Source: Blastopirellula sp. (lineage in GTDB: Bacteria > Planctomycetota > Planctomycetia > Pirellulales > Pirellulaceae). From it: a stretch of 33,106 nt of DNA. The stretch lies in contig NVWB01000032.1 in the NCBI GenBank assembly GCA_002733575.1, positions 10,374-43,479 on the forward strand, given 5' to 3'. Positions 24,501 through 32,269 of the stretch are shown here, piece by piece. The notes beneath the pieces were generated by a model. That model saw only the letters and a program-made list of their open reading frames with translations. It searched no databases and was not told the origin of the DNA. The translations under genes were made by a program, and so were the position numbers. Numbering within the stretch: position 1 is the first letter of the stretch; every line of letters begins with the position of its first letter.

Positions 24501-25478
24501 ATGGATGCTTTGCTTTTATTGGCACAAGAAGATAATGATTCCTGGGTCTATTGGGCTGTTGGAATTGGAATCGTCGGCTTCATTTGTTTTGTGTTGCTGA
24601 TCGTCGGCATTACTTATGGGCAGCTCTGGTTTCAAGCCTATATGTCGAACGCAAAAATTACGCTTTATAGTTTGGTGGGCATGGGATTTCGCCAGGTGAA
24701 TAGCCGAGTGATCATCAAAGCCAAAGTCATGGCGGTACAGTCGGGGCTTGATATCAGTGACCGGACAGGCATTAGCACAAAACGCCTAGAGGCCCATTAC
24801 CTGGCAGGCGGCAATGTCATGGCGATAATGCATGCCATTATTGCTGCCCAGCGGGCCGGTATCGATCTTGATTTTGATCGTGCCTGCGCAATTGACTTGG
24901 CTGGCCGCGATGTGGTCGATGCAGTCCGCACCAGTGTACATCCGAAAGTCATCGATTGCCCCGATCCTCGCCGTAGTGGCAAAACCACTTTAAGTGCGAT
25001 TGCCAGAAATGGAATTGAGTTGCGAGTGCGGGCCAAAGTCACCGTGCGAACTTCTCTAGAGCAACTCATTGGCGGGGCAACCGAAGATACCGTGATTGCT
25101 CGCGTGGGTGAGAGCATTATTTCTGCCATTGGTTCGACAGAGTCCCATACTTCGGTATTAGAAAACCCGGACTTGATTACCAGGGCCGTGTTGGCTCGTG
25201 GGTTAGATGCCCAGACCGCTTACGAAATCGTTTCGATTGACATCGCCGATATTGATGTCGGCGAAAACATCGGCGCTCGCTTGCAGAACGATCAGGCCGA
25301 AGCCGATACCCGCGTGGCCAGAGCCAAAGCCGAACAACGACGGGCCGAAGCAGTAGCATCAGAGCAAAACAATATCGCATCCGTCGCATTGAATCGTGCC
25401 AAACTAGTAGAAGCGGAAGCACAAATCCCGATCGCCATGGCCGAAGCATTTCGCAATGGCAACATTGGTGAAAAATAG
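24501..25478 (+). CDS. floA: Flotillin-like protein FloA (UPF0365)
   Basis: A 325-residue membrane scaffold protein. FloA proteins mark functional membrane microdomains and affect membrane fluidity and protein complex assembly. One hydrophobic hairpin or TM segment lies at about 16-48 ([20 protein letters not shown]). The family core follows: [27 protein letters not shown]-like [55 protein letters not shown], then [40 protein letters not shown] and an Ala/Glu-rich C-terminal helix with [20 protein letters not shown]. Length matches Bacillus FloA. In Bacillus floA sits beside an NfeD-type gene; none is seen here, so any NfeD partner must be encoded elsewhere. Identification is firm. Confidence 0.95.
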   Translation: MDALLLLAQEDNDSWVYWAVGIGIVGFICFVLLIVGITYGQLWFQAYMSNAKITLYSLVGMGFRQVNSRVIIKAKVMAVQSGLDISDRTGISTKRLEAHYLAGGNVMAIMHAIIAAQRAGIDLDFDRACAIDLAGRDVVDAVRTSVHPKVIDCPDPRRSGKTTLSAIARNGIELRVRAKVTVRTSLEQLIGGATEDTVIARVGESIISAIGSTESHTSVLENPDLITRAVLARGLDAQTAYEIVSIDIADIDVGENIGARLQNDQAEADTRVARAKAEQRRAEAVASEQNNIASVALNRAKLVEAEAQIPIAMAEAFRNGNIGEK

Positions 25479-25567
25479 GGCTAAATTCGATCACGATTAG
25501 CCCCATTTTCCCTTTTGAAAATTGTGGCAAACTGGCCCAAGTGACAGAACTTTTTCTTGGGCCAGTT
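25478..25567 (+). terminator. Two hairpins after floA; probable termination region
   Basis: First hairpin: GGGCTAA (25478-25484) with TTAGCCC (25497-25503), starting on the last base of the floA stop and followed by a T-rich CATTTTCCCTTTT. Second: a perfect 12-bp stem AACTGGCCCAAG (25530-25541) with CTTGGGCCAGTT (25556-25567), loop 14 bases ending TTTTT, followed by GTCTCTTCTATT. Either could end the floA transcript; neither has a classical uninterrupted U tract right after the stem. Confidence 0.55.
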
Positions 25568-25657
25568 GTCTCTTCTATTATGTTCTGCGAATAGCTTTTT
25601 CTTCTTAGTTACAACTCAAGCAATCAATGACTTTCCTGCCAAAGGAACGAATGTGTC

Positions 25658-26731
25658 ATGGCTGATTTCAAAGTAACCCAGCTAGACCCCGATACAGACT
25701 TTGACAATCTCACCTACTGGGATGTCCTTATCGTTGGGGCAGGCCCGGCTGGTTTAGCGGCCAGTTTGACCACCGCCCATCGCGGCTTAACCACGTTGGT
25801 GATCGAGGCCAAAGATCAGCCAGGCGGCCAACCGATGTTTTTGTATGCTGAAAAGAAAATCGTCGATATCCCTGGTTTCCCCGATGGTATCACAGGCGAA
25901 GAACTCTCGGAGCGGACCTTTCGCCAAGCAAAAAATGCTTTTGTGCAATTCCGCTTTGAAGAAGAATTAATTGCGATTGAAGATACCGATCAAACGGAAA
26001 AAGAAGATCCGTTAAAAAAAGTGATCACCAGCCAAGGTGAGTATCTTTGCCGTAAGGTCATCCTGGCTTGTGGGCTGCTGCACTATCCTCGCAAGTTAGC
26101 AGTGCTGGATCATCTCGAATCAAAAAGAGTCCACTACAAAACGCCCAGAGTCACCGACTATCATGGCGAATCAGTCGTCGTAGTCGGCGCCGGAGACTCG
26201 GCCTTAGATGCCGCGGTCATGGTCTTACAGCGTCATGGTAAAGTTGATCTGCTGATTCGTGGAGAAACGGCTTCTGGAAAAGCAGACTCTATGGGCAGAA
26301 TTAAGCAATTAGGCGGAACCATTCGCACGCAAGTCGAAATCAGTGAAGCACGTTATTGTGATGGACAAATTGCAGTCACGCTGACCGATGGATCAATCCT
26401 TTGTGCCGATCATATGATTGTGCAAATCGGATTTCTTTCAGCCAAAGAAACATTTGAGCGACTCGATATTCTTCTGAATGAAGATGGCAGTATTGCGATT
26501 GATCCTTACTACGAAACTTCTCGCCGCGGAATCTTTGCCGTTGGTGATGTGCATGGCGATATCAAATTAATCGCCGTAGCTTGGGCCGAAGGAATCCAAG
26601 CCGCCATCTATGCGTTCAAAGAAATTACCAGCCCCTATTGGCTCAACGAACGTCGACTCAGCGATTACAAAATGGCACTGATCGGCGAAAAAATGACCCA
26701 TGCCGCATCGCAAGTCGCGAAGCGAAAGTGA
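25658..26731 (+). CDS. TrxR-like NAD(P)/FAD oxidoreductase without CxxC (ferredoxin-NADP reductase type)
   Basis: A 357-residue flavoprotein of the thioredoxin-reductase-like fold. The FAD-binding motif is VLIVGAGPAGLAA (about 24-36), with GGQP at the place typical for this group. The NAD(P)-binding motif is VVVVGAGDSALDAA (about 170-183) and the C-terminal FAD motif is GIFAVGDVHG (about 291-300). No CxxC redox pair is present, so it is not a thioredoxin reductase; the best analogue is the TrxR-like ferredoxin/flavodoxin-NADP reductase group. Electron partners are not encoded nearby. Start: ATG 25658, with AAGGAA about 12 bases upstream; an ATG at 25651 is in another frame. It is preceded by the floA hairpins, so it is probably transcribed on its own. 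Confidence 0.88.
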   Translation: MADFKVTQLDPDTDFDNLTYWDVLIVGAGPAGLAASLTTAHRGLTTLVIEAKDQPGGQPMFLYAEKKIVDIPGFPDGITGEELSERTFRQAKNAFVQFRFEEELIAIEDTDQTEKEDPLKKVITSQGEYLCRKVILACGLLHYPRKLAVLDHLESKRVHYKTPRVTDYHGESVVVVGAGDSALDAAVMVLQRHGKVDLLIRGETASGKADSMGRIKQLGGTIRTQVEISEARYCDGQIAVTLTDGSILCADHMIVQIGFLSAKETFERLDILLNEDGSIAIDPYYETSRRGIFAVGDVHGDIKLIAVAWAEGIQAAIYAFKEITSPYWLNERRLSDYKMALIGEKMTHAASQVAKRK

Positions 26732-26805
26732 ATAGGGGCCAGCGTATTTTACAATACGGTGTTCCGATTTCCCGCAAATTTAATAGGGCAGTTTTCCATT
26801 CTTGT

Positions 26806-27046
26806 TCGTCCCGAAAGGGACGCAGTCGCCTAGCCTGGTTCTTCAGAGCCAGGAACTGAGTTGTCCAAATATAAGAAAGTCCCGGATGGGACGATGTCGA
26901 GTGAATCAACGATGACGGGGGCTCTGATGTGTGGCTAGAAAATGACGTTATAAATCGACGTCACCCCTCCGGGGTTTAAGGAATCTGGACTCCCGTCTCC
27001 CTGGAGCTAAAGCACCAGGCTATGTGACACAATCCCTATCGGGACT
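26806..27046. repeat. 241-bp palindromic repeat element (REP/MITE-like)
   Basis: Left arm 26806-26853 and right arm 26999-27046 are imperfect reverse complements, sharing TAGCCTGGT and surrounding bases. Each arm has small hairpins: GTCCC-GAAA-GGGAC and CCTGGTTCT/AGAGCCAGG on the left; CCTGG/CCAGG and TCCC-TATC-GGGA on the right. The centre adds GTCCC-GGAT-GGGAC (near 26880-26893) and ACCCC-TCC-GGGGT (near 26963-26975). The element fills most of the 382-bp gap between two convergent genes; the rest of the gap shows nothing. I recall similar GTCCCGGATGGGAC repeats in planctomycete genomes; this is memory, not a search. Confidence 0.7.
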
Positions 27047-27113
27047 AAATTTTAAAAGCAGAATTGTGACGATAAAAAACTCCGAATCCACCGCCCGAGA
27101 ACTTGAAATGATT

Positions 27114-27371
27114 CTACTTGCCCCAATACCTGGCCGGGTTAGCTTTTAAGCGTCGATCATTTTCGGCAATGATCTCGAGATGACTTTCATGATCGGTGTA
27201 GAACAAAGCACCAGGGTCAATTTGATATTTTTCAACCATGGCCTTGCGCTTTTGCACAACAGGCCAAGTGGCAACTTGCGGCAAGACAACGCCCCAGATT
27301 ACTGCAATCACGATCAGACACCCGCTCAGGCGTCCCCAAGGTGAGATCAGTAGTTTTCCCAGTGAACTCAT
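27114..27371 (-). CDS. Small membrane protein coupled to the YeiH-family transporter
   Basis: An 85-residue protein. A single hydrophobic segment at about 17-37 (SGCLIVIAVIWGVVLPQVAT) follows a short N-terminus; the soluble remainder contains VVQKRKAMVEKYQIDPGALF and ends KANPARYWGK. I did not recognise a family. The ATG (27371-27369) overlaps the stop of the transporter gene as ATGA, a typical translational-coupling junction, so it should be made together with the transporter and may be an accessory subunit. A longer in-frame frame beginning inside the transporter gene (27452) is unlikely because it would overlap it by 85 bases. Confidence 0.65.
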   Translation of the reverse strand: MSSLGKLLISPWGRLSGCLIVIAVIWGVVLPQVATWPVVQKRKAMVEKYQIDPGALFYTDHESHLEIIAENDRRLKANPARYWGK

Positions 27372-28795
27372 TCTGCTGCTCCTGGGAACAAGTACTTGAA
27401 CGCAAGAATGGCCATCAGCAAGGTAAGGATGATATTCAGGGTTTGACCGCAAACATACAAGATCAACGGCTTACCACCAGAAAGCTGACTTGCAAGTTTC
27501 TGGTAGTTGAGATCAATTCCAATGCAAACAAAGGCCAAACAAAACAACCAGTCTCGCAATATCTTGGTGTTCTTAATCACTCCATTGACGATTTCTTCTC
27601 CTTGTGGAGCTACAGAGAAAATGATTGAAAAGAGAATCGAAGCCCCGATGAATCCCAATACAAACTTGGGAAATCGTATCCAGATTTCACTAATTTGGAT
27701 ATTAGATTTGGCCTTTTCACCATCGCTATTGGCCTGATCTTCACGTGTGGTCCAATAGGCGGCCACACCAAAAGCGATGACACCGATTAGGATATTTTGA
27801 ATCATCTTGACTACGACTGCGGTTTCCATCGCGATTGGGCCCATTGTTGCACCAGCAAGACTAACCGCTCCGGTGGCATCTACCGTACCACCGACCCAGG
27901 CGCCACCGATCTCTGGTCCAAGCTCTAGCCAGCTTACTGCCATTGGCATAACTGTCATCATTACGGCGGTAAAACAAAGCGAGAGGCCCACTGCAACGGA
28001 TAGCTCTTCCTTCTTGGCTTTACAAGCTGCGGCAGTTGCAATCGCAGCCGATATACCACATACAGACATGTCTGCTGCAATCACCATATTCAGCGAGGCG
28101 GATTTCATGCGTAGCACTTTTTGCCCAAACCAGAAAGTGGTCAGCAAGACAATGGGTGTGACAACCCAAGCGATCAAGATACCAGCAGGACCTAGTGCCA
28201 ATAGGCGACTGAACAGAACTTCGGCCCCTAGGAATACGAGGCCAGTTTTAATGTAAAGCTCAGTACGAAAGGCCGCTTTGCCATATTTCCCAAACGCTTC
28301 TTTTTTGATCGTATTTCCGATTATCAACCCTATCAACAAAGCCCAAAGAGCATAGGACAGGCTGTAACTTTTGATTACGGTCTGGCCTGCCAGAATATTC
28401 GCAGCAGTGCCTAATGCAATCAATATCAGAAAGCCAACAAGATACGAAAGGTAATCGGCTTTGGGTCGCATCCAGCGAGACAATGCTGTGAAGAAAATTC
28501 CTAGTAGCAAGGCAACTCCAACAACGCCCTTGTAAATTGCCTTTGGCTTCTCAGAGGTGCCTGTGAAAGCATGGATAGGATTCCACTCCCATCCCCCAGG
28601 TTTATCAAGCCAGCTATTCAGAGAGCTGGCCATAAATGGATTCCCTTTTTTATCGAAGGCAATTTCACCATAAAACGTGGTAATGCCTAAGATAAGCAAC
28701 AGCACTGCAAGCCCGACAATGATGGCTACAGAATCGTCTGAGAGCAGCCCTTGCGGTGCATCTTCAACCAAGTTTGTTTCATCTTGCATCGTCAT
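27368..28795 (-). CDS. YeiH/UPF0324-family membrane transporter (putative sulfate exporter family)
   Basis: A 475-residue polytopic membrane protein with about 11-12 hydrophobic segments. The C-terminal 350 residues carry the family's marks: YALWALLIGLIIGNTI, ELYIKTGLVFLGAEVLFSRL, NMVIAADMSVCGISAAIATA, and GAWVGGTVDATGAVSLAGAT. An N-terminal extension of about 120 residues has an extra hydrophobic segment (about 23-45) and a soluble loop with GGWEWNPIHAF, making it longer than the roughly 350-residue E. coli YeiH. The transported substrate is not established for this family; sulfate or other small anions are suggested by annotation practice only. Two ATGs start the frame (28795 and 28789). 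It is coupled to an 85-aa membrane protein through an ATGA overlap and lies 93 bases after purA on the same strand. Confidence 0.85.
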   Translation of the reverse strand: MTMQDETNLVEDAPQGLLSDDSVAIIVGLAVLLLILGITTFYGEIAFDKKGNPFMASSLNSWLDKPGGWEWNPIHAFTGTSEKPKAIYKGVVGVALLLGIFFTALSRWMRPKADYLSYLVGFLILIALGTAANILAGQTVIKSYSLSYALWALLIGLIIGNTIKKEAFGKYGKAAFRTELYIKTGLVFLGAEVLFSRLLALGPAGILIAWVVTPIVLLTTFWFGQKVLRMKSASLNMVIAADMSVCGISAAIATAAACKAKKEELSVAVGLSLCFTAVMMTVMPMAVSWLELGPEIGGAWVGGTVDATGAVSLAGATMGPIAMETAVVVKMIQNILIGVIAFGVAAYWTTREDQANSDGEKAKSNIQISEIWIRFPKFVLGFIGASILFSIIFSVAPQGEEIVNGVIKNTKILRDWLFCLAFVCIGIDLNYQKLASQLSGGKPLILYVCGQTLNIILTLLMAILAFKYLFPGAAE

Positions 28796-28878
28796 TTGCA
28801 GCTTTACCTTGAAGGAACTGGGAATCGAGAATCGGAAAGATCGGAGACTAAGTTACTTAGGATAAAGCGTGCCCGCGG

Positions 28879-28905
28879 CAGACGTGAACTAAGGGTTCAC
28901 GTCTG
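28879..28905 (-). other. Hairpin spanning the purA stop codon
   Basis: A perfect 11-bp inverted repeat, CAGACGTGAAC / GTTCACGTCTG, with a 5-base loop encloses the purA TAG (28891-28889). It may stabilise the mRNA end or weakly terminate, but no T-run follows directly on the minus strand. Confidence 0.6.
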
Positions 28906-30205
28906 AAAAATGAGCCAAAGATCCGGTGAACATGGTCTGCTTCCGATCAGGACCAACAGAAACCACACCAATTTCTTTGCCTACTAACTCACTGATACGG
29001 TCGAGATAGTTACGAGCATTTTGTGGCAAGTCTTCCAGTGAGCGGACTTCGGTAATTTCTTCTTCCCAACCAGGCAAGGTTTCGTAGATCGGTTTGATGT
29101 TTCTCAGGTCATCCACATGACTCGGGAAATGCGTGATACGTTCGCCGTTGAGGTCATACGCTACGCAAATTTTGAGTTCGTCGAACGTAGAAAGCACATC
29201 GAGCATCATGAGCGATAAAACATCGGCGCCACTCAACCGGGCCGTGTAGCGAACTGCCACGGCATCAAACCAACCACATCGTCGCGGACGACCGGTGGTT
29301 GTGCCAAATTCATGGCCCCGTTTACGGATTTTTTCGCCGGTCTCGTCAAAGAGTTCCGTTTGGAACGGTCCGCCCCCAACGCGTGTGCTGTACGCTTTGA
29401 TGACCCCAATGAGTGTGTCTGCTACTTTGGCCGGAACGCCTGATCCGGCAGCAGCACCTACTCCAGAACTGTTGCTACTGGTCACAAACGGATAGGTTCC
29501 ATGATCAACATCTAACAGTGCGCCTTGGGCACCTTCAAACAAGATGCTTTTGCCTTCGTCGACGGCGTTCAGAAGATAGTCGGTCGAATCGACCACATAT
29601 TCTTTTAAGCGATCAGCATAGACGCTGTATTCTTCAAATATCTTTTGGGCATCTAATGGCTCAAACGTGCCGCCGTTCATTAAGCTTTGAATCGTGCGGT
29701 TTTTGACCTCAACGATCATCTCAATTTTTTCTTTCAAGCCAGGTCGCACGAGATCGCCTAAGCGAATGGCGAAAGAACGACCTACTTTGTCGCGGTAGCA
29801 AGGGCCAATTCCGCGTAGGGTGGTGCCGATATCTTCGCCATCGTTCGTGCTTTGGTTCATGGCACGATCTTCGGCAAAATGCCAGGGGAAGATGATGTGT
29901 GCACGATCTGACAGCAGCATGTTTTTGACGGGTATACCGCGAGATTTCAGGCCGTCGATTTCTTCCAAAATCACAGGCGGGTTGATCACCACCCCGGCGG
30001 TCACCACGTTCATGACTTCAGGCCGAAGAATGCCACTGGGAATGTGATGTAATTTGTAGACGTTATCTCCATCGACCACGGTATGCCCAGCGTTTGCTCC
30101 ACCTAAGAAGCGGGCCACGATATCGTGTTTTTGGGTTAACAGATCAACAAGTTTACCTTTAGCTTCGTCTCCCCATTGAAGACCGATAATGCAGGTTCCA
30201 GACAC
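28889..30205 (-). CDS. purA: Adenylosuccinate synthetase
   Basis: A 438-residue cytosolic enzyme that joins IMP and aspartate using GTP, the first committed step to AMP. From the chosen start the catalytic residues fall at Asp13 (QWGDEAKGK, residues 10-18) and His41 (GGANAGHTV), exactly the E. coli numbering. Later motifs include [34 protein letters not shown] [18 protein letters not shown], and [20 protein letters not shown]. The GTP loop reads GDEAKGK rather than the commoner GDEGKGK. Start: GTG 30205, because GGGAG lies 9 bases upstream; a GTG at 30211 is only 3 bases from it. The leader may be structured (see 30217-30274). It lies upstream of the YeiH-family gene, which could be co-transcribed. 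Confidence 0.96.
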   Translation of the reverse strand: MSGTCIIGLQWGDEAKGKLVDLLTQKHDIVARFLGGANAGHTVVDGDNVYKLHHIPSGILRPEVMNVVTAGVVINPPVILEEIDGLKSRGIPVKNMLLSDRAHIIFPWHFAEDRAMNQSTNDGEDIGTTLRGIGPCYRDKVGRSFAIRLGDLVRPGLKEKIEMIVEVKNRTIQSLMNGGTFEPLDAQKIFEEYSVYADRLKEYVVDSTDYLLNAVDEGKSILFEGAQGALLDVDHGTYPFVTSSNSSGVGAAAGSGVPAKVADTLIGVIKAYSTRVGGGPFQTELFDETGEKIRKRGHEFGTTTGRPRRCGWFDAVAVRYTARLSGADVLSLMMLDVLSTFDELKICVAYDLNGERITHFPSHVDDLRNIKPIYETLPGWEEEITEVRSLEDLPQNARNYLDRISELVGKEIGVVSVGPDRKQTMFTGSLAHFSDVNP

Positions 30206-30216
30206 CAGCACATACT

Positions 30217-30274
30217 CCCGTGCAAAAATTAGTTGTCAGTACAAACCCGTATTTTACGGGCAGCTATTACCCGT
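30217..30274 (-). promoter_or_regulatory. Possible structured purA leader with alternative ACGGG/CCCGT pairings
   Basis: Reading the minus strand towards purA: ACGGG (30274-30270), CCCGT (30260-30256), ACGGG (30250-30246), then ACGGG (30221-30217) that overlaps the GGGAG ribosome site. The single CCCGT can pair locally (CCCGTA-AAA-TACGGG) or with either of the other copies, including the one at the ribosome site. Such mutually exclusive pairings could switch translation. Stems are only 5-6 bp and no known purine riboswitch consensus is recognised. Confidence 0.3.
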
Positions 30275-30475
30275 GGTCAACTGGCCTAGATTGATCAAGA
30301 TCGACTTATCGGAAGGAAATGCCAGAAAACCTTAGACAGTCGATGTTATTGAGCATTTAAAAAGAAGAACGAAAACTGGCCGTCCCCAAAATGAACCCAA
30401 AAAAGTGGCGTTGAGCAACGGCCAAACAGGATTGTAAGGGACGACTTCGATAAGTCTTAGTGTCATGAATCGTTC

Positions 30476-31411
30476 CTACTGTTTGTTAGAAGCTTTCTCA
30501 AGTTCATCGGCTAATGTTATCAAATAGGTTGCCCCCTTTTTATTGTCTCGATCAACGGCCTTAATAAATGTTTCAGGGATTGCATGATCGCCGACTAATG
30601 CACCTACTAAAGCTCCGGTCATTGATGCAACCGTATCGGTATCTCCGCCAATTAATATAGCTGTACCAATGGCAGTCAGTAGGCAATTGTGGTGAATAGC
30701 AGCGCAGGCGAGTGCTGTAGGCACACTATCCAAGGCACTAATATCACTTCCATATTCGATGAGGTCATCAAGCGATGAGAGTGACATTGCTTGATCTATT
30801 TTAAGCCTGAAATTGTTACTTTCTACTGCGTTTGTGATAACTTTCCAGTACTCATCAATTTCGAATTGCTTTACTCTCACCATGTAGGATATTGCATTCG
30901 CCATGATTTGAGCGCCTTCGATTCCATGACGATGACAATGAGTAATCGAAGAAGCATCATGGACTGCTGACCTGAGAAGCTCTTGATTTTTAGGAAAGTA
31001 GAGCCCCAAAGGTGCAACCCGCATTGCAGCTCCGTTACCGTAACTTCCTTCTGAAAACTCAGCAACACTCGCGTCTTCTACAGTGGCTCCGGTATAGATG
31101 GCGTTTAGAACAGCCCTTGTGCCTGCCCCGTATCCTCTCCATGTGTCATAAGACTCTGAGAAATTCTGGGCAAGATTCTCTCTGTTGATGCGGCCATCTT
31201 TTAATAAGGATTCAGCAACGCAGATTGTCATTTGCGTATCATCGGTGTAGTACGCATCTTCTTTTAGACTAGTACCATGAATCACATCGAGTGGAGTTTT
31301 AAATTGTGAGTTCAGATCACGCGAAGACATCCATTCATACTTGGAGCCTATCACGTCGCCTAAAGCCACTGCTAATAGGCATCCGCGATATTTTTGCAAA
31401 CGGTTGCCCAT
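30476..31411 (-). CDS. ADP-ribosylglycohydrolase family protein (DraG-like)
   Basis: A 311-residue soluble enzyme of the ADP-ribosylglycohydrolase family, which uses two Mg2+ to remove ADP-ribose from proteins or related substrates. Metal-ligand motifs are present at both ends: TDDTQM at residues 56-61 and GGDTDT at 255-260, plus LAVALGDVIGSKYEW near the N-terminus and SYGNGAAMRVAPLGLYF in the middle. Nothing nearby (no ADP-ribosyltransferase, no nitrogenase genes) shows the target. ATG 31411 is preferred over two in-frame TTGs just upstream (31414, 31417); AAGG lies about 9 bases before it. Upstream, the dioxygenase gene ends 52 bases away on the same strand. Family firm, substrate unknown. 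Confidence 0.9.
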   Translation of the reverse strand: MGNRLQKYRGCLLAVALGDVIGSKYEWMSSRDLNSQFKTPLDVIHGTSLKEDAYYTDDTQMTICVAESLLKDGRINRENLAQNFSESYDTWRGYGAGTRAVLNAIYTGATVEDASVAEFSEGSYGNGAAMRVAPLGLYFPKNQELLRSAVHDASSITHCHRHGIEGAQIMANAISYMVRVKQFEIDEYWKVITNAVESNNFRLKIDQAMSLSSLDDLIEYGSDISALDSVPTALACAAIHHNCLLTAIGTAILIGGDTDTVASMTGALVGALVGDHAIPETFIKAVDRDNKKGATYLITLADELEKASNKQ

Positions 31412-31463
31412 CAACAATGCCTTGTGTTAGTCAATGATTAATAGTGGTTTAATTCTGTCCAAA

Positions 31464-32123
31464 TCACGCTTTTTCCAGCACGATGTTATAGGCATAAACA
31501 TCTATATCGCCGGGTGTTTTTTTGGCGATCATCATCTTTTGTTCGGCGGCCGTTTTTCGATTTAAGAGGCGATCTGGTTCGTTCAATTTGTGGCCAGGGA
31601 AGTACATTTGGGTCACAATTTCAACAAAGCCACGTTTGCTTACTTTGAAGTGGATATGCGGCGGTCGCATCCATGTCTTGGATGCTGGATAGGCACCGGG
31701 GATGATGGTTTTGAATTGAAACTTTCCTTCTTTTCCACTCGGAACGATGGCCCAACCTTGGAAGTTCTCATCGATTGGGACCGGGTTGGGATCGTGTGGA
31801 TGTCGATATTTGCCTGCGGCGTTGGCTTGCCAGAGATCGACCGTGGCATCTTCAATCGGTTTGCCATTGGTATCAAGGACTTGCCCTTGAATCATGATGG
31901 CTTGGCCTTTGGCAGATTTCTTGTGCCCTTCGATTATGGTTAGGTCAAAGTCTTTGTCTTTTTGAACCATCACCGGATAGAAGGGGCCTGCGGTTTCTTT
32001 GGGAGTCGGCATGCCTGCATCTGCGGCACTGGCAAGCATCCCCAAGGTTCCACCCACCGCACCACTGGTGATAAAAGCTCTGCGGTTGGTTTTATCACTA
32101 TGTTTGTCTTTGTTGTCTTGCAT
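31464..32123 (-). CDS. Exported intradiol ring-cleavage dioxygenase (protocatechuate 3,4-dioxygenase beta-like)
   Basis: A 219-residue non-heme Fe(III) dioxygenase. The N-terminus has NRRAFITSGAVGGTLGMLAS (residues 13-32), a twin-arginine-like export signal. The catalytic domain keeps all four iron ligands of the family: Tyr106 (GKYRHPHD), Tyr145 (GAYPAS), His156 and His158 (RPPHIHFKV). ETAGPFYP at 43-50 is the usual N-terminal strand of single-subunit intradiol enzymes. The substrate, catechol-like or otherwise, cannot be told; no other aromatic-degradation gene is in the window. ATG 32123 is chosen because AAAGGA lies about 10 bases upstream and the Tat-like signal then starts at residue 13; a start at 32243 would add 40 residues without resemblance. 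Confidence 0.9.
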   Translation of the reverse strand: MQDNKDKHSDKTNRRAFITSGAVGGTLGMLASAADAGMPTPKETAGPFYPVMVQKDKDFDLTIIEGHKKSAKGQAIMIQGQVLDTNGKPIEDATVDLWQANAAGKYRHPHDPNPVPIDENFQGWAIVPSGKEGKFQFKTIIPGAYPASKTWMRPPHIHFKVSKRGFVEIVTQMYFPGHKLNEPDRLLNRKTAAEQKMMIAKKTPGDIDVYAYNIVLEKA

Positions 32124-32269
32124 CTGACGTGGTCCTTTTGTTGCGTGGGAATGCCTAAAAGTGAGCGACCAATGATCTTCACTGCTTAGATCTGATTGTA
32201 ACACACACGCCCAAGAAACGAAACTTTTTGGTTTATGCCTCAATCATTCAACGAGATTGAACTGAGCAC

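Noticed and set aside
25658..26731. Thioredoxin reductase
   Set aside because: The fold matches, but the CxxC redox pair is absent.
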